Under the pieces are notes generated by a model, which did not search any database, was not told the DNA's origin, and was given only the letters and a program-made list of their open reading frames with translations. A program made the translations under genes and the position numbers. From Eublepharis macularius (Eukaryota > Chordata > Lepidosauria > Squamata > Eublepharidae): a stretch of 64,000 bases of DNA. The DNA lies in NCBI RefSeq assembly GCF_028583425.1, contig NC_072796.1, forward strand, positions 144,531,464-144,595,463. Direction: 5' to 3'. Of this stretch, positions 21,243-33,200 are shown piece after piece (within the stretch, counting starts at the first letter, position 1; each line of letters opens with the position of its first letter).

Positions 21243-24200
21243 GTGGGTAGGCCGGGCGGGCGAGTCCCGCGCACAGGCCGGGGGCGCTCGGGCCGGGCCG
21301 GAGGGGCGCGAGGGGACGCCGGCTGCGCGGCCTGCCTCTGCCTCTCCCGCCGCCTGCGCGCTCACGGCCGCCCGTTCTCCCTCCCCTCCCCCCCCCCGGG
21401 CAGGCGTACGGCATCGTGTGGAAGGCGATCGACCGCAAGAGCGGGGAGGCGGTGGCCGTCAAGAAGATCTTCGACGCCTTCCGGAACCGCACCGACGCCC
21501 AGGTGAGGTAGGGCGGGGCAGGGCGGGGGGCGACGACGCTGGCCCGGGAAGCCCCCGCAGCCCGCGGAAGGGGCGGCCTTCTCGGGCGAGCGCGCGGCTT
21601 GCGGAGCCTGGCCGGCGAAGGGAGGCTGCCGGCACGCCCGTCCCGGGCCCGTCCGGCGCCGCGGCCTGGCCTGGCCTGGCGCTTCGAGGCCTCGAAAGAA
21701 GCTGCGGCAGTGCCCGCCTCAGCCTCGCCGGCGCCCTTGCCACGCCCCCTGCCCCGCCTCGCCGGCGTGGCCTGGAGGTCGGGGTGCCGCTGCTGGGGGG
21801 GGGACCTTGGGCTGGCCCCACATTCAGCCAAGTCCCCCCCCCCCCGAGGAGGGTTGCCGTGAAGAGGGGGGAAGAAGGGCCCCCGTTCTCCCCCCCCCCG
21901 TGCAGACATGCCGTCAGTTACTTGGGCTGCTTTGGGGAGGGCAGCGGTGTTGGTCTCTCTCTCTCTCTCTCTCTCTCGCAGCAGTAAACAGGGGCCGAGT
22001 TGTGCCAGGTCTGAATGGCTTCTGGGGACGAGGAGCCATTCTGCAGCCTCTGCCCTTTAGCCCCTTGCGTGGGTTCCAAGGAGAGAGTGGCGGCTGGGAT
22101 GGGAGGCCCTGCAGATCCGCTTCCTGCTCCTCAAGGGGCCACCTGGCCTAGCTGGGCAAGGTCCGAGTAGACTGGCTGCAGGTGGGGTAGCAGCTGCTTC
22201 TCAGTGTAGCTTTCATTTTAATTGTCAGCCCTAGAGAAGGTCTCGGAAGAGCTTGGAAGGCTTGTTTGAGATACTGTTTGCGAGGAGGAGAGCGGGCAAG
22301 CTGTGAAGATGATCCCTTTTCCTCTGGGTGAAACCAAAGGCACAAATACTGGATGGAGGATACTCTTCTGGGTAGTAGTGTATGCGAAGGGCTGAGGGCC
22401 TTGGGAATGTTTAGTTTGGAGAAGAGGAGGTTGAGGGGGGGGACACGATTGCTCTCTTTAAATATTTGAAAGGCTATCATTTGGACGAGGGCAAGGAGCT
22501 GTTCCAGTTGGCAGCAGAGGGTAGGACCCGAAGCAATGGGCTTAAATTACATGCACAAAGGTACCGGCTGGATATTAGGAAAAACTTTTTCAGGGTCAGA
22601 GTAGTTCAGCGGTGGAATCAGCTGCCTAGAGAGGTGGTGAGCTCCCCCTCACTGGCAGTTTTCAAGGAGAGGCTGGATGAATACTTGTCAGAGATGCTTT
22701 AGGCTCATCCTGCATTGGGCAGGGGGTTGGACTAGAAGGTCTCTATGGCCCCTTCCAACTCTGTGGTTCTGTGATCTCCTTAAATATTCATAGCAGTAAA
22801 CACATAAACACACACAATCCTATCTAGCAGCATCATTAGCAAATCAGACAGTTGGTTCATTGAGCTCAGTATTCTTATCACCTATGTGATCCTTTGAATG
22901 AGAGTTCTCATGGGTCGAACCTGGGACGTTCGGCATGCCAGTCACCTGCCCTGCCTCTGAATCATGGCCTTCCCAGCAGAGAATGTGTTTTGTTTTCTAC
23001 TAAACTTTGTCTTTGGGATTCTGTTGTTTTGTCAGGGTATTTTAGGCTTGTCCTGTTAAAGTCCACTGCAGATTGATACAGCAGGATTTGAGTCCAGTGA
23101 CACCTTAAGAGACCAAAAAGATTTTCAGGGTGTGAGCTTTTGAGAGTCAGAGCTCTCTTCTTAAAACGAGCAGGAATGGAGATCCCTGAGCCTTACTGTT
23201 CAAGCCCGAGGTGGGTGGGATGTTAAAAGGGAGGGCATCATGATGTAAAGGTACAGATTGTTAGTCTCCTTACAGAGACTAGATAGGATGTCTCTGCTAC
23301 TGCAGGTTCTTATCACCCCAGTGGGTATCTATGGGTAGCTAAGCACTCTAGGGCAGCTGTCAGAGGGGCCAAAGCTTGGAATGAGCTGAGACTGGCCAGG
23401 TGGGCTCACCACAACTAAAAGACTTTCTTCAGATATGTAAGGTGCAGACGGAAGATAAAGGGGCTGATACCCCCATTGCTGAGTGGAAATGGAGAAACTC
23501 TGACAGAGGACAGAGAGAAGGCACAAAGGCTCAATGCCTATTTTGCCTCAGTTTTCTTCCTGAAGGCGACAACTGGCCCACCTACAAATGGTAGCTGGCA
23601 AAGCGTGGGTTTTTGGCTGTTGGTTCAGGTGGACAGAGAAGTTGCGGAGAAGCTCCTTGCTGCATTGGATGTGTACCAATCCCCTGGGCCAGATGGGGCG
23701 AACCCACAAGCACTTTAAAGAACTTTCAAAAGAACTTTCAAAAGATCTTTTGTTGATCGTCTTCCAGGCCCCTTGGAGGACAGGTGATGTGCTGGAACAC
23801 GGGAGGAGGGCAAAGGATTGACTGTCTCTCCATTTTGGAGAGAGTTATCCCTTTGATGGATCAGGGGAATGCTCTGGGGAAAGTTTATCTTGATTTCAGT
23901 AAGGCTTTTGATAAAGTTCCACATGATATTCTGGTTGACAAGTTGATAACATGTGGTTTGGGTTCTATTATTACTGTTAGATGGATTTGTAACTGGTTGA
24001 CAAATTGTGCCCAAAGAGTGCTTGTAAACGGTTTTCCACCTTCTTGGATGAGAGTGACAAGTGGAGGGCCTCGGGGATCTGTCCCGGGCCCTGTGCTGTT
24101 CTACATCTTTATACATGGCTGGGATGAAGAAATAGGAAGGATGCCCATTAAATTTGCCGATAATACTAAATCGGGAGGAGTTGCAAACAGAATAGAAGAC

Positions 24201-27200
24201 AGAAGAGTCAAGGTGGTCTTGAATCATACTTCTGCCAGGTCTCCCCCTTTGATTTTTCCTACCTAAATGGGAGAACTTTACATTTATCCCTGCAGAAATT
24301 CATTTTGTCACTTTTAGCCCAGATTTCCAGACTGTCAAGATCACCTGCTGCACTCAACCATCCCTGCCCACAGAGCTCCGAGCTTGTCCTCTGGACCTGC
24401 TGCTCTGACACACACACACACGCACACACCGAGTTCCTGGAGGAAAACCCACATGGGGTGGAATTTTGCAAGAGACACTTTTGCCAAAATTCCCCCCGCT
24501 CGGGTTTTCCTTCGGGAGCTCTGGGGCAGGAAACGACTACACTTCTCAGGTAAACTTGTGAGAACCTGACACGTGTCAGGCATCTCGTGTAGTTTAACTC
24601 TAACAGAGGTGGTTTGCCATTGCCTGACTCTGCAACCCTGACCTTCACTGGAGGTCTCCCACCCAATTACTAACCAAGGCAGACCCTGTTTAGCTTCTGA
24701 GATCTAATGAGATCAGGCTTGCCTGGGCTCTCTGGGTCAGGACCATTCCTGACATCTCTCTGCCTAATTCCTTGAGATATAGAGTCTGTTCTGCAGTAGC
24801 TGACAGGTCACTGGATTGCACTTCTGTTCAGCTGCAGGCTTTCAGCTGTCTTCTAAATCCTCTCAGCATTCTTGTACCTGTCACAGAGTCTTCCTTCTGA
24901 GTTCTGAGTGTGACTAGATCATGATGCAGATAATTACTTGGTCCCATTTTCATGTTCTTAACTGGCAACTGTTTTTTGTTGTTTTTCAGAGAACATTCCG
25001 AGAAATAATGTTCCTTCAGGTAAGTGCTTGTCAAAACCCTAAACAAATGCAGCGTATAAATGGGGGCTGGTTCAATCACCTCCCTCAGGAACTTTTCCTG
25101 TGATAGAGTCTTTGGACATAAACCGTTGCTAAAATGCCGTCTTACTTTTCCTGAGCAGCAAGGTATTTGGGAGTGCCTGCAGGTGGCGCTGAGGTTGGAG
25201 GCATTCATTTGAGATGGTATCTGATCATCAGAACTCCAGAGACCGGAAGCTTGACTCTGCAGGCAGCAATACACCTCCCCCCCCAGTTCCATCTACAATG
25301 TCAGGACCTCTTCTGAGGCAGGCTCAAGCCCAGAAGTGGACTGATGGCCAGTCAGGAATCCCCGTGAGGGAAGATCGAGAGGCTTTGGGGACACCTGGCT
25401 CCACTGGACTCCCTTCAAACCTTGGATCTCCGGGTGGGGGCGGGGGGGCAGAAGACAATGGCACCTAATCACTCAACATTTCATTTGCATTGTACGTGCA
25501 TTTCAGTCTCCTGGGCTGGAGCTGGCAACATTCTGCATGGCTAGGCAGTTTGCTTAGTGCTGCATGGAGCCCATTAGATTGAGTGGCTTCTGATTTCATA
25601 GCGTAAGCGATTATTAGAGCAGTGGAGGCTAGATGGACTGCTCACACTTTGGCACTTCTTCCCCACCTTAGAGACCAACAAGATTTTCAGGGTATAAGCT
25701 TTTGAGAGTCAATGCTCCCTGCTTCAGATACAGTGTGTGAGATTGTGCATAACTCTAATAGTAATCCGCCACAATTTCAGGAAGAAGCTCTGTTCTCAAC
25801 AGGATGCCTTCTAAACTGAACAAAGATCCAGAGGAGTTAGCCGTGTTAGTCTGTAGTAGCAAAATCAAAAAGAGTCCAGTCGCACCTTTAAGACTAACCA
25901 ACTTTATTGTAGCATAAACTTTCGAGAATCACAGTTCTCTTCGTCAGATGCATGGAGGGCAAGAAGAAACTGGTCAGATATATCGGTGGAGAGGGGAGGG
26001 AGGAGTAGATGCAAACAGTAGCTTCTGATATGGAGATCAGTTTGCTTCTGTTAAGGAAGTCAGTTACTTCTGATAATGAGATAACCATTCATAGTCTCTA
26101 TTCAATCCCAGCTTTGATTCAAGCGACTGTTTGCATCTACTCCTCCCTCCCCTCTCCTCCTCTATATCTAACCAGTTTCTTCTTGCCCTCCATGCATCTG
26201 ACGAAGAGAACTGTGATTCTCGAAAGCTTATGCTACAATAAAGTTGGTTAGTCTTAAAGGTGCGACTGGACTCTAAACTGAACATGTTGTTTAAGAGCTT
26301 TTTTCTTTTGCATACAAAGAACTTACGTTCAGTCATGCAGTGAAGATCCTTGTGCTACGCTGGCAGCTGCTGTGAAAGCAACATTTTAAAAAATCTTCAT
26401 AGCCGTTCAGATCTCCAGTGGTGATTCAGAAGCCCTGCTAAGGCAAAAGCCAGCCCACATTCTAAAAAACACTTAGCGGGGGATTAGGACTCCTGCTAAA
26501 TATAGCACCGTTTTAAGATCTTCCATTTTAACCTGATTTTTGTTAATGGTCTTGTTTTCAGTTTGCTTTGATTCTGTTTTCTATTTTAATTTGATGTTCT
26601 GTTGTGTTTCTACTGTTTTATTGTATCAGCTGCCTTGAAAACATTTACATGGAGAAGCAGGATATAAATATTTTAAATAAATAGAACATCAGAAGACACT
26701 GCAGGATTCGTTCTTTTATATATATTTTACTTATATCTCACTTTTCTCCCTGATCAGGACCCAAAGCAGCTTTTCATGTAGTTCTCCCCTCCTCCACTTA
26801 ATCCTCACAACAACAGCCTTGTGGAGTAGGTTAGTCTGAGAGATTATGAGGGGCTCAGGGTCCCGTAGCAAGCTCCCAGGCTTGAGCAAGAGATTTGAAT
26901 CCAGCTGACCACGGTCCTAGTCCAGCACTCGCGCCGGCGTGCCCTGCCTGCCCGAGAACAGACGTCCAGAGCGGTGAGGTCCTGGCGGGTCTGGTGAACG
27001 AGTCTTTTTTCTGCAGGAATTTGGAGAACACCCAAACATCATCAAGCTCCTGAATGTCATCCGGGCCCAGAACGACAAGGACATTTACCTGGTTTTTGAG
27101 TCCATGGGTGAGCTCTTCTGCTTGTGAATTGTACTTTGAAATGTTCTCTGTTTCTCATGTACGCTGCCTAGTTTATTAGAAAAAAGAGAGAATAGGCATG

Positions 27201-30200
27201 CTGTAAAATGAATAATAAACCTGTAAGAAGTTCTTTAGATGTTGAGATAGCTGCGAGCTGCAAGGCAGTAACATCATGGGAAGAGAGGAGCAAGATCCGT
27301 GTGATCTTGAGCAGCGCTTTCGTGGTGGTGTGGTCAGCGCAGTGTGATGCAGCCAATAATCCTCCGCTGTCCCCTCTTGCAGAGACAGACTTGCACGCTG
27401 TGATTAAGAAGGGGAATTTACTGAAAGATATTCACAAGCGGTACGTCCTCTATCAGCTCCTGAAAGCCACCAGATTCATCCACTCAGGAAACGTCATCCA
27501 CAGGGACCAGAAGGTGCATGTCTGGGAGGGACCCTGCCTCTAGGCGTATCTTCCACTAGAGGAATTGTGGGCAGCTGAGGGAGGCGTGCACGTGCGAGAT
27601 TGCCAGTGCCTGCCTAGCACTTCCACACATCCCCTAACCCTCTCCAAGCACGATTGTGGGTATTTTATCAATACAGTACCTTTATTTGCTTCTAGCCTTC
27701 CAACATCCTGCTGGATGCAGACTGCTTTGTGAAGCTCTGTGACTTCGGACTTGCACGCTCCCTGTGCCAGATCCACAAGGAGCAGAGCAACCAAGCGCTT
27801 ACAGAATATGTGGCAACTCGCTGGTATAGGGCCCCTGAGATTCTGCTTGCCTCTCACAGGTGAGGACTTGAACTTCTGAATGTGACTTTCCCCGAGGGCT
27901 CAGAGGAGGGGCGGCACCCTTACTTCAGGCAGCCCCCCCCCTTTATTTCACTGTTGGCTCTCTCGTCCTGGTGCTGCCTGACCTTACTTCCCTCACTTTC
28001 ACCTGTGAGTCTCTCATCTCGTGGAGGCCAGAGGCCATGGAGCTGGCACTCCAGGGCTGACGGCCTGACGAGGTGGGCGCTGGGGAGCTGGGGCTTCGAA
28101 CTGGTAGGCACTTGCTTGGCAGGCTGTTGGTGTCTGGTCCTAGCCAGCTGTGCCTTCTGCCTCACTTGCTGCTCTCAGCTCTCCGGGGCACTCGCGTCCC
28201 TCCTGGCCCTCGTTCCAGGTGAGAAGGCTTTGGTGCCTTCTTCCAAGCACACCTCCACCAGCTGCATCCTGCAGGCACTCCCTGCGCCAGACATGCCGCT
28301 GTCTCGGCCACCTCTCCCTCTTGCCTCTTGCACGCTGCGCTCTCTGCTCCATCTGCCTCCACCCACCCCTTCACTGGCTGGTCGTCCTGCTTTCAAAGCA
28401 CACGCCTCCCAGACTCAGCCCTTTCCCCTCCTCCTGGGAGGAGCGAGCAGAACTGTTCTCACCATGAATGCAGAAGCCCCACAGCAGGTGCAGTAAATAG
28501 AGGCTGCCTTCAGCTGCCTCCAGTATTCCAAGCTCTCTGGGACCTCTGGGGAAAGCTGGCCGCTGCAGCCTCTTCTTGCCTGCCCCTAGACTGGCTCGCC
28601 AAGCCGCTCTGCACGTGCTGCCCGTGAGTCTTGTCAGTCACACTGTGGTGTGTATCGGGTTGCTGGTGAAGCTGACCCCAGGCAAGCACTTGGGACTTCT
28701 TTTACTAGGCTCTTACTGTGCTGCACTTGTGGGTTTTATCCCTTTTTTTGCTATATTGATGCTATATATTTTGTTGCTACTTTATTTTTTGTGGTTTTAT
28801 AGGTTTTGTTTCGTTATTATGTGAGGTGTCTTGGAGATTCATATGGAAAGGTGGAATAGTGTAAAAATAGTAAACTTGATCCTACGCTAAAATATTTGGA
28901 TGGATCCTTCACCACTGTTCTGCTAGCATAAGGGGCTTTTCCGCTGGTGAGAACTTCCACTGCTAACAGAGTGGAGTTCTAGGATCAAACCCAGAACGGT
29001 TATCTTCTTGCGTGCTTGCCTATGCGGAGGCATATATGGGAGTGCTCACCCAGTGAAGTTTATGTTAGACTTCTGTGTCATCTCTAGACTTCGCAGTTCT
29101 TCTCTGGAGCCTTCTGATAACTTTTACCCCAACCATTATCCTAGCACTCTTAAGGGCCACTGGATTCAAATCTGGATAAGCGATGGCGGCTTCACTTGCT
29201 AGCACTGACTTGATTTCAACGCACACACAAAGTTAGTAGGCCTGTCACACCTACCTTACAGGGTTGTTGTAAAGGTGAAATGGAGGCTGGAGAACCATAT
29301 GTGTCACTTAGAGCTCCTTGGAAGAAAGATGGGATTAAACTATCACAACGGGGTACAGTAAGCCTGTTAGATGAAAACCGAGGCTATGTAACCCCAAGAA
29401 GACCTAGATGTGCAGTCAGAGAAAGATTGCTTTCATCTATTTATGCGGCTAGGCTTACTTGCTGGGCAGCCCAATTTTGAAACCACTGTGGTGGCTGGCT
29501 ACTGCAAAACCCTACAGAATACATAATCCGGGGAACCGCAATAAATTGCCAATCAATTGAAAGTTAATTTTTTATATATATATTTTTGCTTGTGCAAAGT
29601 GCTGAAGTGCAAATGCATATATATCAATTCAAAGTGCAGTTATGTGCAATAATAATGAGGTAGTCTGTCAATCCAGAAATAATACAATATATACAGTCTC
29701 AGCTGGTGGATGGAGAATATACAAGGATGGGGAGAAACGTCCCGCCTGAGATGAAATTCAGACCATCAGTCCAAAGATGGAACTGGAAGTGCCAAGGAAC
29801 ACTGCCGACGGGCTTATGCGCAGATTTCCATTTCCCGTTTCGTTCTTACTTCTTCTTGGGCATAATTCAATGGACTATGATGGAAATTATTATGCAATAT
29901 TAATTAATAAATTATTTCTTATAAAACATAGCGTCTTGTATAGTCATTCATATGCATACTCACTGGTCACAGGTCTCTCTCCTCACACCCCACTCAGTTG
30001 GAAATACAATGAAGGCTCAAAATGCAATGAGGTGACAGGTACAGCTAACAGAAAACCACCCCGTATTTCAGTAAGATGCCTTGGGCCATATCATTAAGAC
30101 AATTAGCATCTACCGTTTCCTTAAAGGGGTCTGAACCACATAACAAATGTGGATCTTTGAGCTCAAGAGTTTAACACCCAGTGGTCTGAATCTTTCAATA

Positions 30201-33200
30201 GACTACTCTTGCTTTCTAGACTAGGGGAGCCATTTTTGGTTTGGAGAGACTGCATACAGCCCACTGTGTCTTTGGAGGGACCTGTGGTCCTCAGGTTTCT
30301 GGTAAGCATTGCTTCTACGACCATACACATGAAAAAATATTTATTATGTCGCTCCTTTTGTATATGAACGTATTTTATATATGAATGTTTTTTGTATATG
30401 AATGTATTTTATATGAATGTATTTATATGTATGTATTTATATGAACTAATATTAATTGGTGTACTGTATCACACATATTTGTTATGTGGTTTAGACCCCT
30501 TTAAGGAAACGGTAGATCCTAATTGTCTTAATGATATGGCCTAAGGCATTTTATTGAAATACGGGGTGGTTATCTGTTAGCTGTATCTGTCACCTCATTG
30601 CATTTTGAGCCTTCATTGTATTTCCAACTGAGTGGGGTGTGAGGAGAGAGACCTGTGACCAGTGAGTATGCATATGACGCAAGACGCTATGTTTTATAAG
30701 AAATAATTTATTAATTAATATTGCATAATAATTTCCATCATAGTCCATTGAATTATGCCCAAGAAGAAGTAAGAACGAAACGGGAAATGGAAATCTGCGC
30801 ATAAGCCCGTCGGCAGTGTTCCTTGGCACTTCCAGTTCCATCTTTGGACTGATGGTCTGAATTTCATCTCAGGCGGGACGTTTCTCCCCATCCTTGTATA
30901 CTCTCCATCCACCAGCTGAGACTGTATATATTGTATTATTTCTGGATTGACAGACTACCTCATTATTATTGTTCATAACTGCACTTTGAATTGATATATA
31001 TGCATTTGCACTTCAGCACTTTGCACAAACAAAAATATATATATAAAAAATTAACTTTCAATTGATTGGTAATTTATTGCGGTTCCCCGGATTCTGTATT
31101 TTGTGTTGTTCCTCTCTCCGGGGGTTCCCTTTGTTTTTGAGCTACTGCAAAACCCTGGCAGAACTGTTTGGACCCTCAGAAGATTTGGAAAGAGCTGGCA
31201 AGCATCCAGAAGCACTGGCCAGGGCCGCAAGGGCAAATATAGCACTGCAGTTCTTAGCGACCTGCACCATTGCAGCTGAGTCATGCCACAAGGTGTGAAG
31301 GACATAGCCGAGATGGAGCAAGAAGTCACTGGGCAGCAGTGGGGGCCCTCACCCATGTGCCCCACATGGACGCTTCACCCTGTGGCAGTGCAGGAGGGAC
31401 AGCTGCTGAGGCAGGCGCAGGCCCAGCCGCGAGGCCACAGATTGCAGCTGCCAAGTCCAACAACAGACCCTTGATGTAGCCCTGCCAGCACCGTGAACAC
31501 CACACACTGTTTTTCTAACGCTGTTCGCTAGGGGGGCATTCCATCGCCCGTCTCAGGCTGCCTCCCTCATTGTCATTTTTAATGCGGAGTAGCTCCTGCC
31601 ATTCTCTGTGTTCGACTCTCCTGTGGGCTGCAGTTAGAACTCGGTCTGGGTTTGATTAGGGACACGCCAGGTTGCGAGCTACCCCCAGCCATAGGGTTTA
31701 AACGCATCCGGCGTCTGAGAGACTTGATCGTGCACTCAGAATCTAAAGGGGGCCCTGTGACATCAACTCTACCAGTTGGTCATTTCCCCTGCGGCCGCTG
31801 CCGGTCTTGCTCGCACTCCATGTCAGGCCACATAGTTCCCACAGGAGAATCTCACTCAGATACTCGTTTACAATGTTTCTCCACATGCCAGACTGCAAGT
31901 GCTGTCTACCTCATAATTTGCGGGGGCAATAAGATATCTGTAGGGAACATGATCTGACCTGTTCAGGTCAGGATCTTGGGACAAGGTGATTGCGGCACTC
32001 TTAGCAGACCACTTTATGCAGGACCACGAAGGTGAATATGACTTGAAATCCACTGCATTACATGTTGCCAAAGGGGGTTCCCAGCGTGGTGTGCAGAGGG
32101 TGCTGCTCCTAAAGGAGGCTCTCTGGATCCACGCCCTAAGCAGCCTAACCTCAGAGGGTTTGAATGCTGATTTAAACTTTCCTTGCTTTCCGTAAGCCGT
32201 CTATGCGCTGTTCTTTTGCTTCTGTCATGTAAGGTTGCAGATGCATGTAATGAACCTTTAAGGCAGGTGCTTCTTGTTGACATTGGATGCTTATATATGG
32301 ATTAATTAGTTAGGGTGTAATACGTGACTGCTCTGACTGATGGCTCTGTTTGAAGCATGAAGAAACTACGTTGACTGCATGATAAGCTTGAGGAGGCTAT
32401 TGGTCCCTAAATAGGAAATAGACACAATGCATTTTAATAAAAACTTTTTATTATTTACAGATAGAATAATTATTGAACCTGCACATCTATGCCCTTGAAA
32501 AAGTTTCTGATGAAACGTGTGGTTTAAATTGCTGGGACTGGGCAGGGACCCGGGGGTCAGCAGGTTGCGCTACCTGAGCATAAGGTCCAACCTAGGAAGA
32601 AAACATCTGTGTTCTCTCAGGTTTTCCTTCACCGGAGACTTTTTGTGTTTACTCACCTGGACATGGAACTTGGACTTCTTGTGCCCCTTCTGAATGCACC
32701 TAGAAGGAAAAATACCTGAAAAGAAAAAAGCAACAATCATACTAACTATCTGGTTGGGTACCTTACTTCTTTACAGAATGGCTGTGGGCTTTTTGTATGG
32801 ACTTATGAAATATCTATGGAATGATCTGATGATGGTATTTGTATTTATCTTTCGTACATAACTTTGTATGATAGGTTTGTATTACTTGATATAGGAAGTA
32901 TTTATTATATACGCACTGTGTCACTTTAAATTCAATTTGTTAATATAAAGATTGAGAAACAGTTATTTTGCTATCGCAGTAATTCTTTAGCCCAGCTGGT
33001 GTTTTTCCACCCTGTCTTTTGCTCTTGACGCCAGGGCTGTCTCTTTTGTTTGTCTTGGGCACCCTAAACACATCCAGTGGTTCACCTCCATTGCATTCCT
33101 GTTCCTCTGACTGACAGGATCAAACGCAATACCACCTGTGCCCCCGTTCTGGTCAGTTGCCTCCCGAGGGCTTCATAGTCAGCCCTTATGCGCTCAGTGG

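Larger units (their letters stand above)
20450..21800 (+). promoter_or_regulatory. MAPK15: CpG island and promoter of MAPK15
   Basis: The stretch is dense in CG dinucleotides and GC-rich, and it covers the first two MAPK15 coding exons. An inverted CCAAT box (ATTGG, 21063-21067) lies about 105 bases before the ATG, and no TATA box is evident. The long open frames here, up to about 450 codons in several frames on both strands, result from GC content and are not genes. The transcription start cannot be fixed from sequence alone. Confidence 0.75.

Noticed and set aside
20133-21506. 457-codon open frame (and long frames on both strands) in the GC-rich block
   Set aside because: It lies in a CpG island, where stop codons are rare. 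It overlaps MAPK15 exons 1 and 2 in other frames, and its composition is only Arg/Pro/Gly/Ala with no domain.
24596-24750. 5S rRNA gene
   Set aside because: Many changes in the internal promoter region and fusion to a non-5S segment; only part of the 5S sequence is present.
31652-31957. Open frame considered as a host zinc-finger-like gene
   Set aside because: The Cys pattern and surrounding blocks match Penelope-like endonuclease regions; it is an element remnant.
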